Origin: Siderastrea siderea
Taxonomy: Eukaryota; Cnidaria; Anthozoa; Scleractinia; Rhizangiidae
Length of the DNA stretch: 64,000 nucleotides
Assembly (NCBI GenBank): GCA_964030785.1
Contig: OZ034968.1
Location: 39,143,186-39,207,185 of the forward strand
Reading direction: 5' to 3'
Position 1 is the stretch's first letter. Each line of letters begins with the position of its first letter. The position numbers and the translations under genes were made by a program. The notes under the pieces were generated by a model. That model saw only the letters and a program-made list of their open reading frames with translations, did no database searches and was not told where the DNA came from. Positions 12,296 to 24,429 of the stretch are shown here, one piece after another.

Positions 12296-13906
12296 CTGAA
12301 CCTCATACATCTACATGTACACTGCTCCTTCAACAATCTCCTGGGATCTGTAAAGTAGTTCATGTACTGTGGTATAGATGAAATTAAAGTATGATTTACA
12401 TTCACCTTTATAGCTACATGTATGTGAGTAGTAAGTTTATTTTTTATGATCCATTTATTAATTTTACTCTCAAAATATTTCATCAGGTTTCTACATTTGT
12501 ACACATTGTATCAGTATGACTCCAAGTTCTACAGGAAAACAGTTTCTTGATGCATCTTGTACATAGCAAAGGAATGCATCACACATGGTCAGGTAAGTTA
12601 CTCAAACATACAGCTACAATTAACGTTGTCGGAAAACCTACGCAATAAGACCACAAGATGCTATGGGTAATCTATTAATAAATTTACCAAACTTAGCTGT
12701 GGCTCACCCCTATACAAATTAAATCACACAGGCAAGTGTTTATCATACTCTCAGCCCTCCTTGGGTAGCGACAACTGCAAAATTACAGCCGAATTACAAA
12801 CGATTTTCAGCTACCCATACTACCTTTCGGTCTCCTCGTGTAAGCTCAAGGCTGTAAAATCAGACAACGTTTTAGCTGTATACATTAGAATCCTCATGTT
12901 ATGCTTCAAATTTGTGTTGCTTACATGTAGATCTGTTTTCTTTAAACAAAGGACGTGTACATGTACAGTGTATTGGGCGTTGGTTGCAGGCATTCCTTTT
13001 AAAGATTTTGACAGAATGGCATATGGATTCATGTCATATGAAGACATTATCTCCTTGGTGATCATTGAATGCTTGAATTTTTAAGACATGAATACTAGAT
13101 TATTGTGGACAAACCACAATCCCAAACAGTACACTGAAACAAAAGCCCTGCTGATATAGAGCCATGGTTATTAATATTGTAAAATAGTTACTGAAGTTGT
13201 AAATAATTACTAAGATTGGTCATTTATTAACCAAAAGAATGATGATACATGAACATGTGCTCAACATGAAGCAATTGTGGGATTAGGACACCAAGTTAAA
13301 TCCCTAACTGAAGTCATACCCATGACCTTCTGCACTCCAGCTACATGATTGTACTAATCTACAAGAAAACTGTTAGTGAAGTAGGTCATCTTACTAGGTT
13401 CATACTGTATCATGTCCTGCATAGTGCTAGAAAGGGCAGTGTTGAAGGCATCTGACTGAATGGTGACCTTGTACTGTAAGTAATTCCCTACAATACAGCT
13501 GTACACCTGTAGCTCACGTCTAGACTCCTATGTAATCTACATTCTGTACAATGTAGGTTACTGTACATGTAGTGGTTAGAACTCCTGACTGGTATAGGTA
13601 ACACCTCAGATTCAGCTTCTCTTGGGGTCTCATTTCATTTCAATACGTAACATCCACACCCAGTTACAACCATGTTAGACCACCAGAGGCTAACTGCTTG
13701 GGATAACAGGGTTAAAACTACAGTAGTAGTGTACATTGTAATTCCTTGCATCTGGGCTTTGAATTTCATGTCCACCATTTTCATTTTTCAGTCACTTGAT
13801 AACTCAACTTCTTATACCACCATACATCCCCGCCAACACAATATTATATAAAAAAAACTAGCTGGTACCCATGAACAATTCACCACTCAACAACATGATA
13901 TCTTGG
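12296..13906. other. no gene seen
   Basis: Non-coding AT-rich sequence with further TACATGT words (near 12,306, 12,415, 12,922, 12,957 and 13,564). The frame at 12,761-13,084 has no recognisable domain and no coding-like neighbours. Confidence 0.45.
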
Positions 13907-14100
13907 AAACTGACATCAATTTGCATAAGCAGTTGAAAGTACATGTAGTCACACATCAACAGCCATGGCACAGAGTTGCACATCCCTGCCAGGAAAGTAT
14001 AGAAAACTGACATCAATTTGCATAAGCAGTTGAAAGTACATGTAGTCACACATCAACAGCCATGGCACAGTGTTGCACATCCCTGCCAGGAAAGTATAGA
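13907..14100. repeat. 97-bp tandem duplication
   Basis: Two adjacent copies (13,907-14,003 and 14,004-14,100) of a 97-bp unit containing CTGACATCAATTTGCATAAG. They are almost identical; CACAGAGTTG in one reads CACAGTGTTG in the other. High identity implies a recent duplication. Confidence 0.9.
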
Positions 14101-14415
14101 AGTGGTGTGGTTTTGGCTTTTTGTAACTAAGCCGTTTTTCCATGATGGGCGGACAACAGTTCTCTCCTAGTGTATTATATACGATACAGATGTATTCGGA
14201 GTTGATGTGTGTAGGGCCAGGTGGGTTGATGCAAGCCAGTCTGGAAAAAGCCATCCAGTCTTGCACACATCATCGGTTCATTCAACACACGTGCACTTTA
14301 ACATGCTTTGAGTATTTTTAAGCATAGTTTTGAAATTTGTCAAAAATGCATGTATTTACATGTAGCATGAAATTGGTGGTATGATAAATGTGTATTGACA
14401 GAGTTAGGACAAGCC

Positions 14416-14462
14416 GGTCGTGGCACACAGACCTCGCTGTGCTCGGTCTGTACACCATGACC
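14416..14462. repeat. hairpin-forming inverted repeat
   Basis: The left arm GGTCGTGGCACACAGACC and right arm GGTCTGTACACCATGACC pair with few mismatches around an 11-base loop. It may be a fragment of a larger inverted-repeat element; no target duplication could be defined. Confidence 0.6.
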
Positions 14463-15455
14463 TCAAGCCAAATATTTTCCTGTCTAGACCTCTCACTCAG
14501 TCAATAGGCACATCATTTTTGGAGATTTGTTGGAACCTAGTACATGAACATGTGAAAACCAGATCATCGTGTATTCACTGAGTACAATACATGCAAACAG
14601 GATGTGTTCTGTTATGGTGTACTAGAAAATTGTATTCTGATTAGGGTTATTAAGGTTTTGAAATGGACTATCACTGTAATGCTTACGATGTTTGTCGATG
14701 CCACTAAAGTGACAGTTTATTTTAAGAAATCTTTCTTATTTTGCCACTCCACAGCTTTGGAACCCAATACTTGACTAAAAGTCATTAAATTAATATTTAC
14801 ACCTTTTACTAATTTTGTTCACTGCTTGAACTGTATTCATAATATTATTGTAAATTTACATGAACCTTTATATACACTGTATGTTATTGAAAATTAACAT
14901 TGCAACCTAATAATGTTGAGTGTTTGACAGGCCTAGAACTTTTTTTTAATTTCTTCTCAATGTTTTTTTCTAGGACCATGTCTACATGTATAAGGCCATA
15001 AGAGGACTGAACTCAGAAGATTGTTAACCGCAAGTGAAATGAAGGCAGCCAAAACAGATACATGTAAGACCGTAAATGTAAAATCAGTGAATGTGTATAC
15101 TCCCTGTTACTCAATGATTCTTTTCATTTGGTTTTGCCTCATATGCACAGATACACTGTAAATATTAAATTGATTTTATCTTTTAACTGATATTGGAGAT
15201 TTGTTAAAAAATAGACATTCTGAGGTAAACTGAATGTGGCCACAAAGTGACTGGCATAGAATACAAAGCGTCATACAGTGTACATGTACATTTAATGTAC
15301 ACTGGGCTTGGGGTTTGCTGTAGTAGTCTTGAATGCAAGATGAACCTGGACAAATATTATTTTTTTTATATTTTATCATTTCTCATTACAACCTACAATG
15401 TATACCATGTACTTGAAGATTTAATCAACTAGGTAGTACGCTGGTGCAGTATTGT
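14463..15455. other. no gene seen
   Basis: Non-coding sequence. A pyrimidine tract ending TTTTTTTCTAG near 14,973 could be a splice acceptor, but the sequence after it has early stops in every frame. Confidence 0.4.
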
Positions 15456-16508
15456 TTAAAGAACCAGTCTCACCCAAAGTGCTTTGCGCGGTTGTGCTTT
15501 TGTTTTGAAGTTTGGCTGGCACATTTGCCGGACATTTCGCAAATTATACCCTGCCGCACTGGCCTTTCAGCAAGCTGATATTCACAGTAGTAGCCCCTGA
15601 AAATGGTAATATTTTCCTCGCTAGATGTTACCAGAGAAAACAACTCTAGATCTGACTTTGTAGTCAACGCGTCTGGAGCTTTTATAACAACCGATCGATC
15701 TCGATCGATCTCGATGGATGTAAAACCAGAGTAGCCACTTCCACTCGATATAAAAATAATAAGACAAAAACAAATAGTAAGAATATTGACGTCTTCATTG
15801 CTAGATGTCACTGGAGAAAACTGCTTAAGATCTGAGTTTGCATTCAATGCATATACATGGATCTATTACAGTCTGTGATCGATTGATTGCGCGATTGATC
15901 GCATCGACCGATGTCGATGGACGCAAAACCAGAATAGCCACTTATGCTTTTTGTAAAAATAAAACATAAGCAGACAGTGAACACAAGGAATAATTAAGCA
16001 AAACAGCACAAGCTCATGACCATAAGCATTATTTTGGAGCAAGCCCGTAGCTACCGTTATTTTGTGGTAAATTAACGTTCCTTCTGTTTTCATTCGGCCA
16101 CGAATGTAGCACTATTTCGGCAAACGCACTGTCAGTACTATTGCTGAAACCCGTAGATGTTTTTCTTTCCCTGCGCTACTGATACACGGACTCCTTCAGC
16201 TGTACAACTTTGGCAGAGCTCGGAAGACTCGGCCTTCGCCTCAACTTTCCTGAACCCTACGAGGCATCCAATTTAAAGATCTCCTTCTCCACCGCGAAAA
16301 CACTTCAGAATTCGGAAATATACAATGAAATCGCTACGGCGACACTTAAATGTCAAGTCAAAATTCACACTAGTGCTTTCGGATCGCTAATGGCAGCGAT
16401 GGAAGAAGATACAAATCAGACTTCACGACAATCAAGAAAATGGTGTATTTTTCATATATGAAAAATGTACCTCGGCGCAAAGCACTTTGGGTGACACTGG
16501 CTCTTTAA
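15456..16508. mobile_element. TIR element with internal duplication
   Basis: The ends match as inverted repeats over about 34 bp with a few differences: TTAAAGAACCAGTCTCACCC on the left, and the complement of TTAAAGAGCCAGTGTCACCC on the right, each followed by AAAGTGCTTTGCGC. No transposase frame is present. Inside, two diverged ~190-bp direct copies (near 15,610-15,740 and 15,795-15,940) each run from GCTAGATGT, through a GATCGAT-rich patch, to AAAACCAGA.TAGCCACTT. The flanks share only ATTGT, so the duplication length is unresolved. Confidence 0.6.
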
Positions 16509-16588
16509 GTAATTGTGTGTGCACATGTACATGTGGGCCTTTCATGATACATGTACTGTGTAACTCCTAGTTTTTGCGTTTAGTTCAC

Positions 16589-16828
16589 CAGGGCCCGGCT
16601 CCATAAAGCAACTTAAGATTAAGTGCGAATTTTCTGCAACCATTTCCTTTGTTCTGGAGGACTTTTTGGCACAGTATCGCGGATAACTCGGCCGAAGACA
16701 GATTAGTGAGTATAGAGTAGAGTACTTTAGGAAACACAAAGAGAACACGAAGAAATCCTCCAGAACAAAGGGAATGGATGCCAAAAAATCCCTTTTAATC
16801 TCAAGTTGCTTAATGCAACTGGGCCCAG
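16589..16828. mobile_element. GGGCCC-ended MITE, 240 bp
   Basis: The ends are inverted: GGGCCCGGCTCCATAAAGCA on the left, against the complement of GGGCCCAGTTGCATTAAGCA on the right. Inner arms continue the pairing (CCTTTGTTCTGGAGGA with TCCTCCAGAACAAAGG), so the element can fold back over much of its length. It has no coding capacity. Confidence 0.65.
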
Positions 16829-16919
16829 GACTAATTATCCATGTTATCCATAGTTAAGGATACTGTGCTTTTTAGTCTTTTTGAACATTGGATACAAGCC
16901 TCAGTTTACTGGTTTCCAA

Positions 16920-17470
16920 TGCTTTCTTGAAATTTCGCAGCATCACCAGGCTTCTTAGAAAAACCAAGGTTACCGGGGTTGACCCAGATGTTATAGTCAA
17001 AAATAATGTACCTGGGTAACCCTGGTTATTCGGACAACCACGGTTACTGGGCTTACCAGGGAAACCAGGGTTAACCAGGCTTTTTTGCATATAGGGTCCG
17101 AGTCTGGTAAGCCTGGTTTTCAGTAAATGTGCTAACCAGGTTCACCAGGGTTACCCTGGTCAACCCAGACCTTAAGAGCCTGGTTAAACCCGGGTAACCC
17201 TGGTAATTTAGAAAACCAGGGTCACCAGACTTACCAGGGTAACCAGGGTAACCTAGGTTAGCCCAGACTTCTCAGAGTCTGGTTAAACCCTGGTTACCCT
17301 GGTACGTCTGGTAACCCTGGTTTTCTAAATAACCAGGGTAACCAGGGTTACCAGACTTTTTTGCACATAGGGTTTGAGTCTGGTAAGCCTGGTTTAAGAA
17401 CCAGGGTACCCTGGTTTTTTAACCAGGCTTGGACCAGGGTAAAAGCCTGGTTTTACCAGGCTCTTGGTGC
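16920..17470. repeat. array of CCTGGTTAACCAGG-type palindromic words
   Basis: About 550 bp built from permutations of ACCAGGGTTACC, its complement GGTAACCCTGGT, and CCTGGTTAAACC. Long spacers recur, for example TTGCATATAGGGTCCGAGTC near 17,085 and a close variant near 17,350. Many nested hairpins are possible. Spacing is irregular, so this is not a simple satellite. Confidence 0.75.
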
Positions 17471-20400
17471 AAGGGGTGTTCTTAGGTAATTTTTGTCAGG
17501 AGCATATCGTGATTTAACTTGTGTTGATCAGTTGATTGTAAAGTATACACAGTCGATGTAGACTAGATAATACGTTCAAACTTAAGAGTGAGTTGTAATG
17601 AAGAAGATGCTTTGAATTATCAGGCCATCAAGTGATACTAGTCGATAGCAGTAACGAAAAAACGAGATTTGCATGTGAAAAATTCGCGAGAAGAGAGACT
17701 GACAAGAAAAAGTAAGTTATGGATTGTTGGTCATATGAATAACGAAGAGAAACGTATTAGTGGAATAAAATACAAACCTTTCCTTGCAATAAATAAATAA
17801 ATAAATAAAGCACAAGATTTCCAGTCCGTGGGACGGTTTTTTCCCTTTAAGCCCGGCTCAAGATGTAAATCAAAAATGGAGTACATCATGCAACTTCTGT
17901 CAGAGTTCAAGTTGGAACATGTTATGCCAGTTTTACCTGTGACGATCAATAATCTAATCCTTTGCATGGTAAAAACGTAAAGCTGATCTCTTTTCCTTGA
18001 CGGAGTTTTTGAATTATAACAGAAAATCATGAATGAGAAGGACGACCATAAGCATGACTATTACTGACCAAAGGCTCTTTTTCGTTTGAAGCACAATCTC
18101 TTAGCATTTTAACACATATTCTTTCGAGAGTCATTGTTTTATTTCACAGAATCAAAACTCTGACGAGTTTGAGGTGTGGACTCACTATTGAAAAGTAAGC
18201 AAGGAAAGCAGTAAAAGAAATAATGGCCTTTTGACTACTGAGAAAAAATCATACAAATTCCAGTTAAGCTCGGGCTTAATGGCCTAAAGGCTACCTATGC
18301 CCGTGGCCACTGTACTAAATTCGCCAAAAATAACAATGTAAACGTTAACATAGAAAATAAACTCAAGCACGCATACACAATGAACATCAAAAGGGATGCA
18401 GTTTAAAAACAGACAAACAAAATACGTTTCCTCGCACTGCTTGCCCATGTAAGGTAGTAAGCCGAATATTCGGTCGAGACGAACAGCTCTTTGCATGTGA
18501 ATGTAGAGCCCCTGATATAGGAAAGGCAAGGCAAGGCAAGATTCTATGTTAAGAGGGTAACATGCAACAGTAATTAAAAATTACTGACGAACTTGTGGCC
18601 CTCTAAAAAGCAAAAATACAAATGAAATCAACCACACAATCTAGCTAAGCTTATATACAATAAAACATTTCTAGCAATCAATATCTGTTAATAAGAGTTA
18701 AAATTGTTAAAATAGTCGATAAAATGGAGACAACGATAGTAGGTAGCTATCTATTTACAAAGTTGATTCCATGCGGGTAGTTAAAATTGCGTCAACAGCA
18801 AATATCGGTAGGATCGGTATTATCTTATTAACCGGCCGTCGCCATGTTCACAAAGTGGACGTGTTTTTTTTTCTCTTGCGTCAGTTGGCTGAACATAAGA
18901 ACAAAGTGCTGTAAAGCTTGTGGTACGGGTAATCAAGAGCGGTACTGTGTTATATAAGACGCATGCGCATATTAGTCTGCTGAATGTTACTTTCGTGTGT
19001 TCTTGTCTTTTAATTTACAGTATTTAAGATATGAATGGCAAAGGGTTGGTAAGTTTGGGGTTTCTGTACTTTTCTTGTATAACGCATGCGCAACTGAGTA
19101 AAGCAGCTAATAGGATTGACGAGATTGGCTCTGTTGTCTGATCTAGTTAGTGGTTATGGTGAAATTTTTTTTAGCGCAGGAGTTTTGTTATGGGAATTGA
19201 CATTTTGAGGGATTTAAAAATGTGGGATTGGAAGGATTTGTGAATGTGAGGAGCATATCACGCTTCTGTGAATGTGATTTGCTTTGAAAGTTGCGTTTGG
19301 TACAGCAGCGGTGTAATATTGTGCTGCGTGAGAGGCAGTTTGCCTTGCGTTTTATAGGGGGACGGTTTCCGAAGTGGATTGTAAGTTTTCTCATTGGGTA
19401 ACCTGTATTTGACAAAGGAGAGAAACGAAGCTGTGTTTGCAGCTTATCAGCGCGGTAAGGAACGGTGGCTTAGGAAGAGAAGGGATTGGCACTAGTATGA
19501 TGATGCAATTAGTGGATTGCACCATAAATACATCATAGTTAGAGAGATGAGTGTTTATTTGACGCGAGCAGTTGATTTTAATTGCATAAAGACGAAGGAA
19601 TCGGTCATTAATAAGGAGATCAATTAATAAGGTAGCTGTTACGAGTCTTTAAAGAAAATAACTGAATATTATCAAGCGATGCGTGTGGTTTGCGTGTGGT
19701 GTTGGTTGGGTCTGAGGTTATTTTGTAAGTGCATAGTCTGGTAAGTCAACTTGTTTACTTCGCATGGGGATTCCCGGGTTAGCAAACCGGATTTAAACAT
19801 CACGTCATGAGACATGCCTTAACGTGCCCCGGACTCTGAATGTCTGGTCGAGCTCGTGTTTATCAAGCGTTATGTTTTGATTCTACTGCTATGTTCACTG
19901 TTTGTATTCACGGTCTAGGCACAACAGTAAATATTTCGTCATCCCTTTGTAAGCATCCTCAGTTGTGGGCAAATTTATACCGACATTCAACGTTTGAGTG
20001 AATTTGCGTTTTTTGGCAGAAATAAAAGCGATAAGAGTCATCAGAGTTTAAACATTACGTCATCCAGTAACGCTATAGTCAAAATATTGTGCACACAATC
20101 ACACTTTTCGTCACGCTGGTTCGTATAAATACAGGATTGCACTAACATTTGTGAAACCTGGGGGTGGGGAGGGTCAGGACGGCCGGTTAAAATGCCCATT
20201 GGGCTTTCTTGTTCTATAGCAAACGATCCCCTTGCCTTCAGAGATTTTGATTTCAATAATTCTGTCTTCAAGGATTTCGAGGACTTCTTTAATCTTAGAG
20301 ATAGGGATAAGTTTTTGCAATATTTTACAGTTCTTAGCGCAAAAGTGCGTCCCCCTCTGAGGTGTATCTGTAAACGGGGAACAATAAATTTCAATTACAA

Positions 20401-20643
20401 TACCAAGTGTTTCTTGAGTGGGCGTCAGAGTTTGTTCTTAGAGATGCGTTTATGTAGTCAGGTAAAATTCCATTGATCCTTTTGCAGGCCAGAGCACATA
20501 GATTGATAAACGCTTCATTGAAAAGGGAATCCAACTTAATAAGTGATTTAACATCGTTTCTGTTCGAGCAGTACGTTTTGCTTCAAGAATAATACGTACC
20601 GTCCCTGTCTGTGCCTTTTTTTGCATGATGTGTGTACTGTAAT
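17471..20643. other. no gene seen; promoter-like motifs near 18,950
   Basis: No supported coding region. Near 18,950-18,970 a TATATAAG box is followed at once by GCATGCGCA, an NRF1-like motif, and GCATGCGCA recurs at 19,084. A pyrimidine-rich acceptor-like AATTTACAG follows near 19,020. These could mark a promoter, but no open frame is attached. A GGCAA pentamer repeat lies at 18,525-18,540. Confidence 0.35.
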
Positions 20644-20645
20644 TA

Positions 20646-21209
20646 TATGGAACGCCACAACTGTCTTATGATACTTTTTTCTATTATATTCGGTGCTTAT
20701 TTCATTATATTCGGTGCTTATTCCATTATGTACGGTGCTCCTGTCTTTATATGCGGTGCTTTCTACTTTATATTCAGTGCTTTTTTCGTTATATGGGGTG
20801 CATATTTCATTATATTCGGTTCAAACGCCATTATATTCGGTATTTATTCCGTTATATTCGGTGCTAAAACCATTATATTCAATGCTATCTTCATTATATT
20901 CAGTGCTTATTTCATTGTATTTGGTGGTTAATTTGTTCGGTGGCTTCTTCGTTATATCCGGTGCTAACACCATTGTATTCGGTGCTTACTTTGTTCGGTG
21001 CTTCCTTCGTTATGTTCGGTGCTTACTTTGTTCGGTGCTTACTTCATTATATTCGGTGCTTTCTTTGTTCAATGCTTTCTTCGTCATATTCGGTGCTTAC
21101 ATCATTATATTCGGTCCTCTCTTCATTATGATCGTCACCAGTCTTCTTAAAGAATTCGGAGAAGGTCTGGGGAAGACTGGAAAACCCCAGAATGCAATTC
21201 TCCCCTTTC
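20646..21209. repeat. left terminal inverted repeat with 21-bp subrepeats
   Basis: From 20,691 to about 21,130 the TIR consists of roughly 22 imperfect units of CGGTGCTTATTTCATTATAT plus one T (21 bp), with several shortened 16-bp variants such as CGGTGCTTACTTTGTT. The 21-bp period is two helical turns. It is also seven codons, which is why long hydrophobic open frames run through it. The inner ~80 bp are unique and contain an ATG (21,192) in frame with the transposase. Confidence 0.9.
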
Positions 21210-21239
21210 CCGCTCTTTTTTCAATCGGATATATACAAA

Positions 21240-22610
21240 ATGGCGGACAAGACAGAACTTATGGCCTCTATTCTTAAACGACATAACTTGGGCAATCTAA
21301 TTGAGGTATTCCAAAAGGAGAAGATTACACCCGATCTAGTTTCACTGTTGTCTGTCTCTGAAATGAATCAGTTGGGTATAAATAACCGAGCTGACATGAT
21401 GAAATTGCGAATGGAATGCGCCATCCACGGCAAACAGAAGCCACAAAGGGAACGTCTAGGATCTGGAGCTCCAGAGTTCGACATCCCAAAGTCAATACTC
21501 GAGAATCATTTAGAAGAGGGTTTTATGATCAAAGAAATTGCTTCTATGTTGTCCGTCTCGGAGAGTACAATTTATCGTAGAATGCAAAGCTACGGACTGA
21601 GTTCTCTAGATTTCAGTGACATTTCTGATAAAGATCTTGATCACCATATAACAGAATTATCAAAGGACTTCCCCTTTTGTGGGGAAGGAATGATGAAGTT
21701 TCTTCTTCAAGAAAGAGGCATTAAGGTGCAAAGGATGCGACTTCGGGACAGCATCCACCGTGTGGATCAGGAAGGAGTACAGGAAAGAAAGAAAGGCCGC
21801 TTGCAACGAAGAGTGTATAATGTCCAAGGCCCTAACCATTTGTGGCATATTGACACTAACCATAAACTTGTGAGGTGGAACTTTATCGTTGTTGGTGGAA
21901 TTGATGGCTATAGCCGACTACCTGTAATGTTGCAGTGTACAGATAACAACAAAGCAGCGACAGTTCTGGCTTGTTTCTTAGAAGCAGTAAACGAATTTGG
22001 CTTACCAAGCAGAATTCGAACAGATCAGGGACGTGAGAATGTCAGTATTGTTGACTACATGATATCAAGAAGGGGACGAAATAGAGGAAGTGCTATAACA
22101 GGCAAGAGCACTCACAACCAGCGGATCGAAAGGTTATGGAAGGATGTATTCCAGGGTGTTCTAGCACTTTATTATCAGTTATTCTACTTCATGGAAGATG
22201 AGGGAATATTGGACCCTTTGGATGATCTTCATTTGGTTGCTCTCCACCATGTTTACTTGGTTAAAATCCAAGAAAAGCTAGACATTTGGAGCAGGGCTTG
22301 GTCGCAGCACAGAATGCGAACTACAAAGTCGTCACCCATTAGAATGTGGGTTGCAGGTCAACTTCAAAACCCAGTAGGAATAGAATTGAGAAGTGAGGCT
22401 ATTCCTCATTATGGCATCGAAGGCTTCATTAATGATGATGATGATGATGGGTCTGGTAGACCAATATTTGACCCTCCCTCATTTCAGTTGAGTGACAACT
22501 GCAGGCAGCAACTAAACATTGAAATTCCATCGGCATGGACATTGTCTAACTTTGGAATCGATTTGTATCTCAAAGCTCTTCACATTGTTAAACATTCAGT
22601 AGCTAGTTAG
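21240..22610 (+). CDS. SAM-HTH-DDE integrase-like transposase
   Basis: A 456-residue single-exon protein expected to cut and insert the surrounding element in the nucleus. Residues ~5-60 form a SAM-like helical domain ([20 protein letters not shown]). Residues ~82-118 form a helix-turn-helix ([19 protein letters not shown]). The integrase core follows with all three acidic residues: Asp205 in WHIDTN, Asp262 in RTDQGREN and Glu297 in QRIERLW, a DD34E spacing. The C-terminal region after Pro-rich GRPIFDPPS is of unknown role. ATG 21,240 is preferred because its context (ACAAAATGG) is good and it lies just inside the TIR. An in-frame ATG at 21,192 within the TIR would add 16 residues. An Asp run (GATGAT repeat) sits near residue 402. 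There are no stops or frameshifts. Confidence 0.88.
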   Translation: MADKTELMASILKRHNLGNLIEVFQKEKITPDLVSLLSVSEMNQLGINNRADMMKLRMECAIHGKQKPQRERLGSGAPEFDIPKSILENHLEEGFMIKEIASMLSVSESTIYRRMQSYGLSSLDFSDISDKDLDHHITELSKDFPFCGEGMMKFLLQERGIKVQRMRLRDSIHRVDQEGVQERKKGRLQRRVYNVQGPNHLWHIDTNHKLVRWNFIVVGGIDGYSRLPVMLQCTDNNKAATVLACFLEAVNEFGLPSRIRTDQGRENVSIVDYMISRRGRNRGSAITGKSTHNQRIERLWKDVFQGVLALYYQLFYFMEDEGILDPLDDLHLVALHHVYLVKIQEKLDIWSRAWSQHRMRTTKSSPIRMWVAGQLQNPVGIELRSEAIPHYGIEGFINDDDDDGSGRPIFDPPSFQLSDNCRQQLNIEIPSAWTLSNFGIDLYLKALHIVKHSVAS

Positions 22611-24429
22611 AGGGATGTACAGGAATCACTTCAAGAAATAGAAACAGGGATAGTGGAGCAGAATTTGAAAGTGGGGGGTTGAACAACTATTATTTCAAGT
22701 GGGGGGGGGGGGGGTAAATAGCTGTCCAGTGCTAAAACATAAACTTTCCAATAACATTGAAGGGGATTTCCTGTTTTGTAAAAAGAGTACTCTAGCTCCC
22801 CCTAAAGGGTTCACTATCCGTGAGAACTGGACTTTTTTTCTTTACCGTATTAGAGTAGCTCTTGAAAGAGGAATTCTTTACCTCTTTTTTAGATACTCGC
22901 ACCTCCTCACATCAAAGATATCTGCATGCAGTTATGTAATACTAACAAAGAATTTTGCCCACCCAACTTTGTCCTCCCCCCTCCATGGAATATTATTTTT
23001 GTTTCCATGTACTACTTCTTGAAGTACTGTGCAGACCATAGTTAGGAGAAGAGAAGTAATATTCGTTGTGTTTTCATGGGACTATTACCTTTCAGTCTCC
23101 GCTTTTAGATTTTTTGCTAGTTTTGGAGTTTCAGTTGGTAGAGTTCAATGTAACAGAACCCTTAGAAAATAACATCCTCTAATAGGTACATTCAGGGTAG
23201 TGGGGGAGTGGGGCATGGGGAGTAGTTGATGACTCTGGAGACCTAGCGCCACAAAAACCTTTGCCATGAAGCCTGGAGCTTGAAGCCTAAGGCCTTTCTC
23301 TACTAAGATCCAAGACAAAAATGCTCATTCTGGCTAGATGAAGCCCCATAGTAAAGTGATGGAGGCCTAGATCTACTATTTTTCTGTGTTAAGGCCTTGC
23401 ATTTTTTAGCACCACAACCCTGGAGACCCTATACTTTGTATGTACATTGAATGTATTTGAAAATATACAGAATTAACGTTGATATCACAAACCACTCATG
23501 TCAGATACATGTGGACACTCTTTACCATGTGCGTCCAGATAATTTTGAATTGATACACCCCCCCCCCCCCCCAGGAACCCTATTTTAGGCACTTTGGAAA
23601 TTATAATAACTGACTTTCAGAATGTGAACCTCCAACAGACAGTTATTCCAACTGTACAAAATTTAACTTTATTGCCACATTTTCTGTGGCTATTCATTTT
23701 AACATTTTACAGTCACTGCATCTTACCATTTTCTATTTCACTGTCAAGTTCTGTTTCTATCTTTGTTTAGTTGATGTAATCTAACAAATACTTGTCACTG
23801 AACATGCATGCAAAATAACTCAGCAAAAATAACTACTTCCAGCTTTGATTTATCCCAGCCAATCTAACTGCTTGGTGCAACATTACAACTCAATGAAATA
23901 ATGATGAAGCTCTTTGCATGTGTGCCATCAAAACAATGTGAATGGTTTTAATTTTTGTATGTGACTCTGTTTACAGTAGTCATGCTGTAACACAAATGTC
24001 GAATACCTTTTATCTTCTACAAATTTGTAGTAAGTAATAACTACCTCTTGCTGTAAATGGGGAAACATGCAGAAACAAAACAAACTGATATCACTGTATG
24101 TGCATACTTGTTTTGAAAAAGGAGGACTACCCACCCATTGACAGCACTGCTGTACTAAACCATTCCTGTCATTACATGATCTTTTCCGTTTGCAACTGAA
24201 CAACAACACTGTTATTTCAAGTTTCTCAAGTCAGTGGTAATCTTAACAGGTTAAATATCAAAGGAGCCAATCAAAAAGGAGGTCTACCATAGCAATACAT
24301 TACAGATCCACGCCACTTCACTCCTTGAAATGAGTGTACTATAAACTCCTCCCTCTAGAAAACTTAATAGAACTTAACAACAACAGTTTGATCAAAGAGT
24401 ACAGCTATCACCATTAGTGATAGTAATAA
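22611..24429. other. intergenic part of the transposon between convergent genes
   Basis: No coding sequence. A run of 14 G at 22,701-22,714 and a run of 15 C at 23,558-23,572 stand out. They would pair with each other in a single strand and could stall a polymerase. Both genes end here, so their 3' ends and poly(A) sites should lie in this stretch. Confidence 0.6.

Noticed and set aside
13949..14266. 105-residue frame with internal repeat (MCDYMYFQLLMQIDVS)
   Set aside because: The repeat is the translated 97-bp tandem duplication, which shifts frame between copies; no family resemblance.
20691..21130. Regularly spaced repeats resembling a CRISPR array
   Set aside because: The units are contiguous and all degenerate copies of one another, with no unique spacers, and lie in a eukaryotic transposon TIR.
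20632..21277. Long hydrophobic open frames (FGAYFII and ISLYSVL repeats) that look like membrane proteins, also at 28,090-28,744
   Set aside because: They are a by-product of 21-bp (seven-codon) non-coding subrepeats in the transposon TIRs; they occur in more than one frame.
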